Of a stretch of DNA of 64,000 nucleotides, positions 54,801-64,000 are shown in pieces. The position numbers were made by a program, and so were the translations under genes. The notes beneath the pieces are model-generated. The model worked only from the letters and a program-made list of their open reading frames with translations. It made no database searches and had not been told where the DNA came from. Within the stretch, counting starts at the first letter, position 1. The number at the start of each line of letters is the position of its first letter. Source of the DNA: Bos javanicus (Eukaryota > Chordata > Mammalia > Artiodactyla > Bovidae); the NCBI RefSeq assembly GCF_032452875.1, contig NC_083880.1:60710829-60774828 (forward strand). The letters are read 5' to 3'.

Positions 54801-57800
54801 GTCGCAAAGAGCCAGACACGACTGAGCAACTGAGCATATACGCATGATCTCATTCACTTCTGGAAATGGTGTCATCACCATTTTACAGATGAGGACACTG
54901 AAGCTTGGGTTGGTAGCATGTCTTGTGGAAAGTCATGTCCTTGAGGGCAGCTTTTGAGTATTAAAAAAAGATAAATCTGCTGATTCCACCAAGATGGAGT
55001 AGCCCCATTCCTTCCTGGTCCTCCCTTTTGCAACTAAAAATCCCTGGACACTACACAACAGAGAGAGGCTCTGAAAACTGTAAAGAAAAAAGTGGGCTGC
55101 TAGAATGGGGAGCATACACCATCATCTGGCCTTCATGCTGAATTTCAACAGGAGATTGTCTGCTAAAAAGAAGATGAAATAAGATCCAGAGCAATATCTA
55201 AAACACCCAAGATACAATGAGAATCACCCATCATACCAACAATGAGAAAAAGCACAACATGAATGAGAAAAGACAGACATCAACACTGAGATGAATCAGA
55301 TAGAATTATTTGACTATTATTTATAGATGACATGACTGTCTACATAAAAAATCTTAAGGAATCTACTATATCTAAAAAGAAACTAGAAGTAATGAGTTGA
55401 CCAAGGTTGCAGGATACTAGCACAACACACAAAAACCCATCACGTTTCTATGTACTAATAATAAATATGTAGAAATCAAAATAAAAAACGCAATATATTT
55501 ACCGTCACACCAAAGAAAATGAAATATTTAGGCATAAACTTAACAGAACACGTATAGGATCTGTAAGCTGAAATCTATATAATGCTAATGTAAGAATCAA
55601 AGAAGACCTAAATAAATGGAGAAACATACTGTGTTCATGGATTAGAAGACTCAACATTGTAAAGATGTCAGTTCTCAGATTGATTCACGTTTAATGCAAT
55701 CCCAGTCAAAATCCCAGCAAGTTTTTTGTAGGCATAGACAGGTTTATTCTAAAATTTATACAGAAAAGCAAGGTCCTAGGATAGATAAGACAATTTAAAG
55801 TGAACAACATCGGAAGAATCACTTTACCTGATATTAATGCCTACTATTTGGTTATAGTAATCAAAACAGCATCGTATTGTTAGAGAAACACATAGATCAA
55901 TAGAATAAAAAACCAGAAACAGCCACACAAATACTCAAGCAATTTTTGACAAAGGTGCAAGAACAGTGGAGAAAAGAAAGCCTTTTCCACAGATGGTGCT
56001 ACAGCAGATGGACATCCACAGATGAAAAAAGGAACTTCTATCGAAGTCTCACAACTTATACAAAAATTAACCCAAAATGTAAATTTAAAATGAAATCAAA
56101 ATTAAATGTAAAATGTAAAACAGTAAAACTTTTAGAAAAAACATGAGAGCAAAATCTTTGGGACTGATGGCAAGTGAAGAGTTCTTTGTCTTCGTACCAA
56201 CAGTGGATTCATAAAAGAAAAATGGAATAAATGGACAGGTAGGATTTCATAAAAATGTATGACTTCTGTTCTTTTCACAGTCTTCACGGAGATTAAGTAT
56301 GAAGCTATGTACTTGGATAAAATGTTTGCAAACCACATACCTGACAAAGGACTGCTTTGTAGAATATATTGGGAACCCTCAAACTCAACAGAAAAACAAT
56401 TCAGTTAAAGAGTTAAAGGCAAAACACTTGAAGAGACATTTCACCAGAAGAGGAAATACATATGGTAAATAAGCACAGGAAAAGATGTTCAACATCATTA
56501 TCCACTGCTGCTGCTTCTGCTGCTAAGTCGCTTCAGTCGTGTCCGACTCTATGTGACCCCATAGATGGCAGCCCACCAGGCTCTCCCATCCCTGGGATTC
56601 TCCAGGCAAGAACACTGGAGTGGGTTGCCATTTCCTTCTCCAATCATTATCCACTTAGGGCTATGCAAATTAAACCAGAATGGGGTGTCACTGAACATCT
56701 ATCAGAATGACTAAAATGAAAAATAGTTATAATGCCAAGTGTTGGCAACAACGAGAGATTGGGTCATTCGTTTCTAATGAAACCAAGCACACATTTCCCA
56801 TAATGATCCAACAGTTGCACTCTTGGGCATTTATTCCAGAGAAGTGAAAACTTACGGTCACACAAAAACCAGTGCATGACAGTTTCACTTTAGCCTGATT
56901 CATAATACCCTCAAACTGGAAACAATCCAGATGTCCTTTAATGAGTGAGTAGTTAAAGAAACTATGGTGCATCCATTCCACATAATACTATTCAGAAGGA
57001 AAAGGAAAGAACTTTTGATACTTTCACTAACTTAGATGAATCTCCAGTGAATTACGCTGAGTGAGAAAAGCCAATCTTAGAAGTATCATATTGTTAGATT
57101 CCATTTGTATAAGATTCTGGGAATGACAGAACTGTAGAAGTGGAGAATAGATTCATGAATGCCGGTAGTGGGAGGAGGATGGAAGGAGAGGGAAATGCGT
57201 GTGGCCGTACAAGGCCCCAGGAGCAATCCTTTGCGTCTGTGGAAGTGTTCTGTAACATGCTGTCTTTCAGTGTCCTGCTTGTGATACTGTGCTTGGTTTT
57301 ATAAGATGTTACCATTGGGAGTAACTGAGTTGAGGAAACACAAGATTTCTTTGTATTACTTCTTAAAACTGCATGTAATCTGAATTTATTTCAAAATTAA
57401 AAGTTTAATTAAAAAAAGATAAATCAGGGCTACCACCACTAATGAAAAGAAATACGCGTTATTAAACCGACAAATCTTCCTAAGTATTTAAGTTCAACCT
57501 ACAAATGTTATAATTTTTAAAAACCCTCGTAAAGGAGGTTTTGGAACTTGGTTAATTAAATTCCCTTAAATTGTTTAAGCTACGTTTAAAATTTTATATA
57601 TACATTTTCACTTTCAAAAAGTTCACTTGTTCTGATTAACAAAACCATTGGGCATGTAATGTAATTCTTGTATATCTAATAAATAAACCTCTAAATGTGG
57701 GTAATCTTATGTTCTCTTAAAAGTTGTGGTAATTTATATACATTTAATAAGATTGTATTAAACCTTGCAACTTAAAACAAATCTAAATCAAAATCTCATT

Positions 57801-60800
57801 TACGTATTTTGAATTAGAATCACAAGGTCTTCCTTGGTGGTCCAGTGGCTAAGACTGAATGTAAGGGGCCTGAGTTCCATCCCTGGCCAGGGAACTAGAT
57901 CCCACAGGCCACAACTGAAGATCCTGCATGCCGCAACAAAGATCAAAGATCCCACATGCTGCAACTAAGACCTGCATGCAGGTGCAGCCAAATAAATAAA
58001 AATAAATATTAAAAAAATTAGAATTACAAGAGTAATTATTAATCACTCCATCTCTCAAATAGTTTCAAGTAAATATCAGATAATTCATAACTTTAACTCA
58101 AAAGTACTCTAATTTGCTTTGTCACCTCAGTACTTAATACTAAATTATGGATGTCAATCCATTAAAGAAATAATATTTTTCAAAATGAATTGGGTTGCAC
58201 CTCTAACAGGGCCTTTGAGGGCAGCATTTGTGATGTGATGGTTTGTGTGATTTGCCTCACGCTGGTGCAGGACACGCCAAGAGGAATCAGGGATTCTTGG
58301 AACATGCCCTCTTGAGTGTCTTCTGCTCTGAATTATTTTCGTGTACTTCATATCTGGCAGGACCACAGGTTTTACAGGTATTTCAGAGACAGTGTTTTGC
58401 TTGGCTCCTGTATCTTTATCTGATGCTGTGGTCCTGATCCCAGTTCTCAGGCCACTGGTAATAACAGTGACAACTGGTAATTTATATTTGCACTGAATAT
58501 GTGTTAAGCATTATTCCAAACACTTTAAAGGACAGTAACTTCTTATTTAGTCTTCACGACAATCCTGTGAAGTAGTCATGATGATGATTCTTGTATTATA
58601 GAGTAATGGGGAAGTGAGGGGCAGAGAGGTCATGTGAGCTGCCAGATTCAAACCCAGGCTGTCTAGCTCGTTAGTTATTGCTTTTAACCTCTTTCCTTCC
58701 TGAGCTTACCATTGGCCAGCTTGGGGGGAGAGATGAGGGTGTCTGGCCATCCTCCCGCTACTACCCCTCACTGTCCCTCTGTTCAGCCACACAGTCAGTA
58801 TGGTATGTGGAAGTTCCCTGGGCTTCGCTGTCCTTTATAACAAGGACCAGAGTAGGGCCTGGGAGCTTACTGATGGATGTGAGCTTTGGCTTCTGTCTCA
58901 CTGTCATACACTATAAGGCCATGAGTGGATGCAGGTGGGGCCTGGGCTGTCTGACTGTTTCTCCTGACTCTCTCTCTGTCCTTTCCCATGCCCTAGGGTG
59001 GCAATCCAAGCCTACCTTGTGGATGACAAGCCAGCCGAGGAATCCACTAGAGCTGCGCAGAGGAAAGTTGGACTCTGGGAAGACACAGGCCACAATCCGA
59101 CTAATGAGAGTATGAGCATCCTCCCACAGGCACTGGGGGCCAGGGCCGGGGGGTGGGGGATGGTCATAGCAAACATGCCCTGAGCACTTTGTGCGTGCCT
59201 GCCTGCAGTCTTGTTCTCCTCACAGCAACCCCATGGGCATGCTTATCATCAGCCCTATTTTACAGAAGGGAAAACTGAGGTGCATGGAGATAAATGACTT
59301 GCACCAGATCACACAGTTAGAAAATACAGTACCAGGGGTCAAAGCCAGTTAGACAAAGATTTGCCTTTGTGTTTAAGATACAGGAAAATGATTGGAATCA
59401 TTTTATTTCATTGCATTAGGAATACAATCTAGTGGCTTGTTCATTTACAAACTCTGGGAAATTAACCTTTCATGAAATACAGTGCATCTTGAAGCAAGAC
59501 TTAGGAGCTTCCTATTAAAACTTTTCACATCAACTGATAGAACTTGATCGTTCATTTTCTCAAAATCTGTTGTTTATTATGGCTTCTGAACAATGTTTCA
59601 AAGTATTTGAAATGAACTAGAAGAAGTGGGGGCATTAGTGTCCATAGCAGAAAGTAACATACCAAATACTATAACTACTACAAAATATTATAGAAGAGTT
59701 CTTAACTTCTTCAGGAAAGTTTTTAATAGCTCAATGAACAATGACTGTTATATAAAGAAATAGGGAGAAATGTATTTGCCTTGAAATCGTTTTTTTCCCT
59801 TTAACCTTCAATTTTGCAAAAATGAGTTATTAGAGGCAGCCCAGTATTCTTAAAGGAGGAACTCATATTTCTGATGTTATTTTTATCCTGACTTTAGAAG
59901 GGTTATGTGTTTTTGATATGAAACATGAACCTGGACAATTGGCTCTAAAACCTGTGCTCCTAACCAGTTCCTAATACTCTCTCTTATAATCATTCATTTG
60001 TTTAATCAACAAATATTTGAGCATCTACTGTGTCCCAGACCCTGTTCTAAGTGTGGGAATTCACCAGTGATGTGGCCTCTGACCTTAGGGAGCTCACAGG
60101 GGAGACAGATAACAAACAAGATAGATACGGCACGTGTAGTGAAGACAAGAGCTGTGAAGAAGTATAAAATAAGGTTAGGGGGCTAAAGGACCACAGAGGA
60201 GGGGGTGGCCATGACCATTTTAGGAGGGTGGTCAGGGAAGGCTGTCAAGGTGGTGACATCTGAGGCAGGAATGCTCCAGGCAGAAGAACTGGAACTGCAA
60301 AGGCCCTGAGGTTCATAGGAGTCCCCGGGCTGCTGTTGCTGTGTGCAGAGTGGGCTGTGGGGACAAGGGGGAAACAGAGCAAGAATGCAGAAACGACCCA
60401 GTTGGTTTGTTCTTGGAGTTGGAGTAGGATTCTGACTCTGCCCCTCAGCCTCAGGACAGTTTTTTATTCAAGCACCAACTCCCGAGAGTGCCAATGATGT
60501 GTCAGGCACCAAGCTGGGTGCTGGGGAGATAGCCATGAACATGATCCCAGAATCCGTGCTATGATGGAGCTTATACTTTAGCATAACAAATTAAAAAGGG
60601 GAGACGCATAACAAATTAAAAAACCTCCAAAGAATATTTACTCATCAGTTGATTAAGCCCACCCTTATGGAGCTCTAGGTACTGTTCTGTGTGTGTGCTG
60701 GAGATACAGCTGTGACAAGACAACCAAAGCCCCTGCCCTCCTGGCTGTAAAATTCTAGTTGGGAAGACAGACAAGAAAGAAGAAAATAAGAAAAATATGT

Positions 60801-63800
60801 TGGGACTTCCTTAGTGGTCCAGCGATTAAGACTTCTTTCAATGCAAAGAGGGCTTCCCTGGTGACTCAGGGTAAAGAATTCGTCCGCGATGCGGGAGACC
60901 TTGATTCCATTCCTGGGTCGGGAAGTTCTCCTGGAGAAGGGAATGGCAACCCACTGCGGTGTTCTTGTCTGGAGAATCCCATGGACGGAGGACCCTGGTG
61001 GGCTACAGTCCATTGGGTCGCAAAGAGTCAGACACGACTGAGAGACTAACACACACATAATTCACTGATTCTAAGAAGCCACTGGTAATAAGGCGCACCT
61101 TTATCTTAATAACTCACTAATTAAATATTTTTCAACTAGACTGTAACACGCCACCAGCTGTAAGATACAGCTCCACCCCAGAGCATAAAATTATGGGGAA
61201 ATGGGTGTTTCAGAAAGGATGAAATAATTCAAGGTGCTCTGACCCGCAGACAATAGAGAACAGCCTCCCAGCTCGGGTGGCATTTATCAGTCGGGGCCAC
61301 AAGGGGGCGGATTGCGGCGGGAGGGACGTGGTCCTTGGGCTCTGGGAGGTGCCGGCCGGCCCCGCGCATCGCCACTTCCCTTCCCCGTCTCTCCGCCCGC
61401 AGACAATGCTCCGGAACCGGCGAACCTCGTACCAGGAGCTCTGCGACCACGAGGAATTCCTCACCAACCACTGTGGGGAACTGATCAAGACCATCCAGGA
61501 CACAGAGGACAGCGCCGCCCTGAAAGTGCGGATGCTGCTGCAGCAGCAGGACGTCTACATGGTGATTCTCCCCGCCTTGGCCCCGCAGCCCCGCCTCCGC
61601 CCTGAGCCGCCGTCCAGCCCGCGACACCGCCCCTCCCGAGCCCTTGGGCGCCCTCTCCTGCTTTCTCCCGGCTGGTTGCATAAGCTCCTTCCTCCGTCTG
61701 GAAGATAGCATCTTTTACACACTCCACTGTCCCCGCCCCCCGCACCCCTACCTGGGTCTTGGAATCAGACTGGGGGTGGGGTGGGGACTCATCCCAGTTC
61801 AGCACTAATTAGCTGGAAGGCTCTGAGTCAACCTCTGAGCCCCATACAAGTGGGGCACAATAGCGCTCACCCCGAAAAGGAGTTGCACCTGGCACACAGG
61901 AAGTGTGGGCCCCAGTGGGATTGGGTCTGGGGACTCCTCTGAGAAAGTACTGAGTTCTCTGACGGTCCCTGCTTTGGCAGCACCAGTGGAAGCGGGGGTG
62001 GTGGGTGATGGTGGTGGTGAGCTAATGCCCCCCCACTCCCACAGACCATCACTGACATCTTGGAGTACTCCAACAAGAAGAAGCTGCACCAGATGAAGTG
62101 TGAGCTCCAGGAATGGGAGGAGAAGGAGGAAGCCAAGATCCGCAGTAAGAATCTCTCCGCGGGTTAGTTGACCCTCACCTGGCTCTCTAGGGGAAGCCAT
62201 CAGGCCCACCACCTCGCTTCTGAGGCAGAGGGGACTGCTAAGATGCACAGCGACAGCTTACTCATCACTTAGCACTTGCAGGCCCTGTGTGCTCTGTTTT
62301 TACGGGCATACTTTCAGTCCTTACAACTACCTATAAGGCAGGGGAAGTTTTTCTTTTCTCCCATTTTACAGATGAGGAAACTGAGGCTAAGGGAAGTGAA
62401 GTAGCCTGCTGAAAGTTATACAGCTAGGAGCCAGCATCCAATCCCAACCTATCTGTTTCCTGCCAAGGTTCCTCTGGGAGTTGGTGGCTGGGCAGGTCAC
62501 TGGTCACAGAGTTGTTGAGCCTGTGGTTTTTTTCCCCTGGTGTGTCAGGCAGCTTCAGACACTTGGGATCCTCTCCATGGAGGGTGGCAGGATAGACTGC
62601 CTTTTTTTTTTTTTGGCTGCGCAGGCTCTTTGTTGCAGCTCGAGGACTTTCTCTAGTTGCGGAGCACAGGCTCTGGAGTGCACAGGGCTCAGTAGCTGCA
62701 GTTAGTAGGCTTCTCTAGTTGTGGTGTGTGGGCTTAGTTGCCCTACAGCACGTGGGATCTTAGTTCCCCGACCAGGGATCAAACCCTCATCCCTTGCATT
62801 GGAAGGCAGATTCTTAACCACTGGACCACCAGGGAAGTCCCAGGATAGGCTGTCTTAATCCTGCCCTGTCACCTCATCTCCCCAGGCTTGGTGTGCCCTG
62901 TCACCTCATCTCCCCAGGCTTGGTGCCAAGGATCGGGCACCGGGATAGTTTGTTTCCTCTTTTGGGTAGGTTGTTGCTGCTTCTCCTGTGGAGGCAAAGC
63001 TCTTTCTGGGGGCTTACCTGTCCTTCTTCTCCTGTGGAGGCAAAGCTCTTTCTGGGGGCCTACCTGTCCATCACCTCCCAGCTGTGTTTGGGCTTGTTTC
63101 AGCCCAGACCCCAATCCAGATGAGATCAGGCACGTTCAGGCTGGTACAGCCATAGACCCAGACCCCAATCCACTGGCTAAGGAGAGCTTTGCTTCTTGGG
63201 TGGCCCTGGAGTGGTCCTTGAGGGACGATCCTGCCTTCTGTCCCTTGTCAGACCTGGAGCAGCAGGTGGAGCAGCTGGATGCCCAGATCGAGAAGGTCCG
63301 TGAGCAGGTGAGCTTCGTGAGCACGTACAAGGACCACGAGTACCCCATCAAGTTGGTACAGGTGGGCAACCTCGTGCGCCAGCTGCAGCAGGTGAAGGAC
63401 AGCCAGTTGGTAGGTGAGCCCCTGGTTTTGCCTCACCTGACCCTGTGGGAAGCAGGGTTGGTGGCCAACACCTTCCTGCCAACCCCTAGGACGAGCTAGA
63501 TGAACTCAGTGAGATGTGCAGAATGGTCCTGGCGTCTATGTCCAACCAGATTCAGAATAAGAAAAAAAACCTTCTGAGGTCTCTGGTGGTGGTGAGTAGC
63601 CAGCCACTGTGGCAGGTATCCGGGTCCTGCCCCCAGCCCTGCTTTCTTAACCCTGTCCTCTGCCCTCAGGGCCACCACATGCCCATCTGCTACCCATCTG
63701 GGGCCAGTCTAGGCGGCCAGACTTCTAGGGGGCCCCTTCTAGGGGGCCAGAAGAAGATTTCCCTTTTTCCACAGAAAATCCAGCGTGCCAATCAGGAGAC

Positions 63801-63861
63801 TCTCCTGCAGAAGACCTGGAATACCCGGGTTATACTGAAATACATGGACAAGTTCCAAGAA
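48780..63861 (+). CDS. C20orf96: C20orf96 orthologue, spliced, 5' part (eight exons assembled)
   Basis: Coding exons: 48780-48812, 49600-49717, 58997-59109, 61403-61561, 62045-62144, 63252-63409, 63490-63591, 63775-63861. All have AG acceptors and GT donors, and every junction keeps the frame (phases 0,1,0,0,1,0,0,0). Together they encode about 290 aa without a stop; the human protein is about 363 aa, so roughly 70 residues should lie beyond the window. The N-terminus is basic and Pro-rich; from the fourth exon on the protein is Leu/Glu/Lys-rich and predicted coiled coil. No catalytic domain is visible and the function is not established. Position, orientation opposite to ZCCHC3, and synteny support the name. 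A missed exon in the 49.7-59.0 or 59.1-61.4 kb introns cannot be excluded, although phases already fit. Confidence 0.8.
49365..49530 (-). mobile_element. MIR SINE
   Basis: 'agtttacagatgagaaaattgaggctcagagaggtaaa' is the MIR/L2-type 3' signature. It lies in C20orf96 intron 1. Confidence 0.65.
49600..49717 (+). CDS. C20orf96: C20orf96 exon 2
   Basis: Acceptor ...gtctggtag|GAT, donor CAGCCAG|gtgggc, 118 nt, phase 0 in and phase 1 out. Encodes DYVPWQRSKQRAKPSALPP and a basic tail ending WSTIQP. The in-frame reading differs from the longest open frame over this interval, which starts upstream of the acceptor. Confidence 0.75.
49800..50170. mobile_element. Ancient MER-type repeat
   Basis: 'ggctaactgctataacaaacagtccccagatttg', 'aggctccatcaccttgtgac' and 'gggaaatgtagtccagctagg' are blocks of an old mammalian repeat. 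Family not assigned. Confidence 0.5.
50255..50425 (+). mobile_element. MIR SINE
   Basis: 'gacatggattcagatcttggttc', 'tttctgtttcctcatttttaaaatgaggac' and 'gttaaatgagaagatccgtgtaaagcc' follow the MIR order in sense. Confidence 0.8.
50650..52490 (+). mobile_element. BovB (RTE) LINE, long 3' portion, reverse transcriptase inactivated
   Basis: Sense copy in C20orf96 intron 2. A 346-aa open frame (50724-51764) carries the RT fingers (IPIPKKGNAKECSNYRTIA), QAGFRKGRGTRDQ and LFNLYAEYIMRNAG. The segment holding the first catalytic Asp (about 51420-51475) is read out of frame. At about 51725 a 43-nt block present in the other BovB copy (3841-3883) is missing, removing the YADD catalytic motif and shifting the frame. 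The 3' end at 52480 has the gaactgaactgaa tail. Confidence 0.95.
52789..53400 (-). mobile_element. BovB LINE 3' end, opposite orientation
   Basis: 'tgttgtttagttgctaagttg' through 'cactgtctgcagtgattttggagccc', the complement of the last 600 bp of BovB. It starts about 300 bp after the 3' end of the preceding sense copy, so the two are tail to tail. Confidence 0.93.
53790..54005 (-). mobile_element. MIR SINE
   Basis: 'ttcatttaatcttcccaacagccccgtgagatggg' and 'agagatgaggaacctgaagcacagacagg' identify a MIR. Confidence 0.75.
54227..54270. repeat. (ATTC)n microsatellite
   Basis: Run of TTCA tetramers with a few variant units, extending the 5' or 3' end of an L2/MIR-like piece. Confidence 0.85.
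54414..54585 (+). mobile_element. CHR-type SINE with target-site duplication
   Basis: Head 'gggacttccatggtggtccag', B-box 'gggtttgatccctgg', A-rich tail. AAATACACTTGTA at 54401-54413 is matched by AAATACACTTATA after the tail. Confidence 0.92.
54624..54835 (+). mobile_element. Bov-tA SINE
   Basis: 'gggcttccctggtggctcagtgg', 'gggttcagtccctgg', 'ggcaatggcaacccacttc', ending 'cacgactgagcaactgagc'. It follows the CHR SINE by about 40 bp. Confidence 0.95.
54836..55129. other. Intron DNA with a MIR-like tail
   Basis: 'ttttacagatgaggacactgaagc' at 54882 is a MIR fragment. The rest is unassigned. Confidence 0.5.
55130..57420 (+). mobile_element. Old L1, 3' part of ORF2 and 3' UTR, with nested SINE
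   Basis: 'aggttgcaggatactagcac', 'tagaagactcaacattgtaaagatgtcag' and 'tttaatgcaatcccagtcaaaatcccagcaag' are late ORF2 landmarks. The 3' UTR ends near 57415 in an A-rich tail. No long frame survives. A Bov-A2 SINE splits it at 56507-56642. Confidence 0.88.
56507..56642 (-). mobile_element. Bov-A2 SINE with perfect target-site duplication
   Basis: 'tgctgctaagtcgcttcagtcg' through 'tgggttgccatttccttctcc'. ATCATTATCCACT is repeated exactly at 56494-56506 and 56643-56655. Confidence 0.95.
57421..57825. other. AT-rich intron DNA, nothing recognised
   Basis: No gene or assigned repeat. Confidence 0.45.
57826..58012 (+). mobile_element. CHR-type SINE
   Basis: Head 'gtcttccttggtggtccagtgg', 'gagttccatccctgg', body 'cccacatgctgcaactaagacc' and tail 'aaataaataaaaataaat'. 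Flanking TTAGAATCACAAG and TTAGAATTACAAG fit a target-site duplication. Confidence 0.92.
58460..58680 (-). mobile_element. MIR SINE
   Basis: 'tgtgttaagcattattccaaacac', 'cttcacgacaatcctgtgaagtag' and 'cagattcaaacccaggctgtctagc' identify a MIR just upstream of exon 3. Confidence 0.8.
58997..59109 (+). CDS. C20orf96: C20orf96 exon 3
   Basis: Acceptor ...catgccctag|GGTGGC with a pyrimidine-rich tract, donor CTAATGAGA|gtatga, 113 nt, phase 1 in and 0 out. Encodes GWQSKPTLWMTSQPRNPLE and ends TIRLMR. The 9.3-kb intron before it holds two opposed BovB copies and an L1. Confidence 0.75.
59165..59350 (-). mobile_element. MIR SINE
   Basis: 'ctcctcacagcaaccccatggg', 'ttttacagaagggaaaactgagg' and 'gatcacacagttag' mark it. 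It lies shortly after exon 3. Confidence 0.75.
59351..59984. other. AT-rich intron DNA, nothing recognised
   Basis: No exon with good splice sites and no assigned repeat is seen. Confidence 0.45.
59985..60780 (+). mobile_element. L2 LINE fragments
   Basis: 59985-60330 is L2 in sense ('aacaaatatttgagcatctactgtg', 'agggtggtcagggaaggctg', 'ctgcaaaggccctgagg'). Two further copies of the L2 3' start motif lie at about 60460-60590 and 60640-60770. Confidence 0.75.
60803..60848 (+). mobile_element. CHR SINE head fragment
   Basis: 'gggacttccttagtggtccagcg' plus a short stretch, cut off by the next SINE. Confidence 0.75.
60850..61058 (+). mobile_element. Bov-tA SINE
   Basis: 'ggcttccctggtgactcagg', 'ggaatggcaacccactg', 'aagagtcagacacgactgag', ending in ACACAC. 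It is inserted into or next to the CHR head fragment. Confidence 0.94.
61295..61310 (+). promoter_or_regulatory. CTCF-like core motif
   Basis: GGCCACAAGGGGGCGG fits the CTCF core CCAnnAGGGGGC well. It lies about 95 bp before C20orf96 exon 4, in repeat-free CpG-rich sequence. Confidence 0.5.
61403..61561 (+). CDS. C20orf96: C20orf96 exon 4
   Basis: Acceptor ...ctctccgcccgcag|ACAATG, donor GTCTACATG|gtgatt, 159 nt (53 codons), phase 0 both ends. Encodes TMLRNRRTSYQELCDHEEF and a helical Glu/Gln-rich stretch ending LLQQQDVYM. The exon lies in a local CpG-rich patch. Confidence 0.9.
62045..62144 (+). CDS. C20orf96: C20orf96 exon 5
   Basis: Acceptor ...cccactcccacag|ACCATC, donor ATCCGCA|gtaaga, 100 nt, phase 0 in and 1 out. 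Encodes TITDILEYSNKKKLHQM and a Glu/Lys-rich helix (EWEEKEEAKI). Confidence 0.9.
62256..62425 (-). mobile_element. MIR SINE
   Basis: 'cagtccttacaactacctataaggcagg' and 'cattttacagatgaggaaactgaggc' identify it within intron 5. Confidence 0.8.
62600..62841 (-). mobile_element. CHR-type SINE
   Basis: T-rich edge, 'ttttggctgcgcaggctctttgttgc', reverse B-box 'gaccagggatcaaaccctc', head complement 'ggaccaccagggaagtccc'. Confidence 0.93.
62862..62925. repeat. Perfect 32-bp tandem duplication in C20orf96 intron 5
   Basis: The unit beginning TGCCCTGTCACCTCATC and ending GGCTTGGTG occurs at 62862-62893 and again, without a mismatch, at 62894-62925. Confidence 0.95.
62981..63069. repeat. 46-bp tandem duplication in C20orf96 intron 5
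   Basis: A unit starting TTCTCCTGTGGAGGCAAAGC occurs at 62981-63023 and 63027-63069 with one T/C difference and a 3-nt spacer. A further short direct repeat (AGACCCCAATCCA) is at about 63107 and 63159. Confidence 0.92.
63252..63409 (+). CDS. C20orf96: C20orf96 exon 6
   Basis: Acceptor ...tcccttgtcag|ACCTGG, donor CAGTTG|gtaggt, 158 nt, phase 1 in and 0 out. Encodes LEQQVEQLDAQIEKVREQV, a clear heptad-like coiled coil, then VSTYKDHEYPIKLVQ. The alternative donor four bases on (gtgagc) would bring a stop early in the next exon, so the first GT is chosen. Confidence 0.9.
63490..63591 (+). CDS. C20orf96: C20orf96 exon 7
   Basis: Acceptor ...ccaacccctag|GACGAG, donor CTGGTGGTG|gtgagt, 102 nt, phase 0 both ends. 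Encodes DELDELSEMCRMVLASM and a basic end (KKKNLLRSLVV). A donor three bases earlier would drop one Val. Confidence 0.88.
63775..63861 (+). CDS. C20orf96: C20orf96 exon 8 (last exon in window)
   Basis: Acceptor ...ccctttttccacag|AAAATC, donor TTCCAAGAA|gtgagt, 87 nt, phase 0 both ends. Encodes KIQRANQETLLQKTWNTR and ends YMDKFQE. The gene continues past 64000. Confidence 0.9.
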
Positions 63862-64000
63862 GTGAGTGGGTGGCGATGGTGGTGATCCCCGCTGTGTGAG
63901 AGCAGGGGGAGTGGGTGGTCCCCAGGACCTCTGGGGGGGTCAGGCTTGTCCTGATCTGGGGCTTATGAGGTCTCTGGTGTTAGTCTTCCTCCTTGGCTGT

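Noticed and set aside
1..64000. CRISPR arrays, phage, bacterial operons or defence systems
   Set aside because: None are present. Repeats, CpG islands, splice sites and genes are all those of a mammalian chromosome.

Overview
This is nuclear DNA from a ruminant, most likely a bovid. The evidence is a dense load of ruminant-restricted or ruminant-typical repeats: BovB (RTE) LINE copies, BovB-derived Bov-A/Bov-tA SINEs and CHR-type tRNA-derived SINEs. These sit among older mammalian repeats (L2, MIR, L1M, MLT1). The sequence does not separate cattle, sheep, goat or their relatives. Gene content and order match the human 20p13 block C20orf96-ZCCHC3-SOX12-NRSN2, read here in reverse. There are no prokaryotic features, no CRISPR array and no operons.

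Layout. (1) 1-1.5 kb is a CpG island that by position is probably the NRSN2 (or NRSN2 antisense) promoter; no NRSN2 coding sequence is visible. (2) 1.6-16 kb is repeat-rich intergenic DNA with three BovB 3' pieces, a near-complete MLT1 LTR split by a Bov-A SINE, and a 21-bp perfect hairpin built from a SINE head. (3) SOX12 is an intact single-exon gene on the minus strand (CDS 18036-18983, 315 aa) in a large CpG island, with a likely poly(A) signal near 16.2 kb. (4) 21-37 kb is intergenic, with one isolated TATA/CCAAT/X-box promoter-like segment at 29.3-29.6 kb that has no recognisable gene. (5) ZCCHC3 is an intact single-exon gene on the minus strand (CDS 39040-40254, 404 aa) in its own CpG island, with a likely poly(A) signal near 37.6 kb. 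(6) 41-48 kb is intergenic and carries a processed pseudogene of TMEM242 interrupted by a CHR SINE. (7) From 48.6 kb to the right edge lies the 5' part of the C20orf96 orthologue on the plus strand. I could assemble eight coding exons with consistent splice sites and phases; the gene runs off the window.

The three genes are not a pathway. SOX12 is a SoxC transcription factor, ZCCHC3 is a nucleic-acid-binding cofactor of cGAS and RIG-I-like sensing, and C20orf96 is a poorly characterised coiled-coil protein. The most interesting regulatory pattern is a set of RFX X-box-like motifs in promoter-like DNA: 624-637, 29461-29474 and 48607-48620, plus a close pair at 9860-9916. I see no convincing novel biological system. 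The best leads are the orphan promoter, the X-boxes, the nested TMEM242 pseudogene, and several inverted-repeat structures made by transposon insertions.
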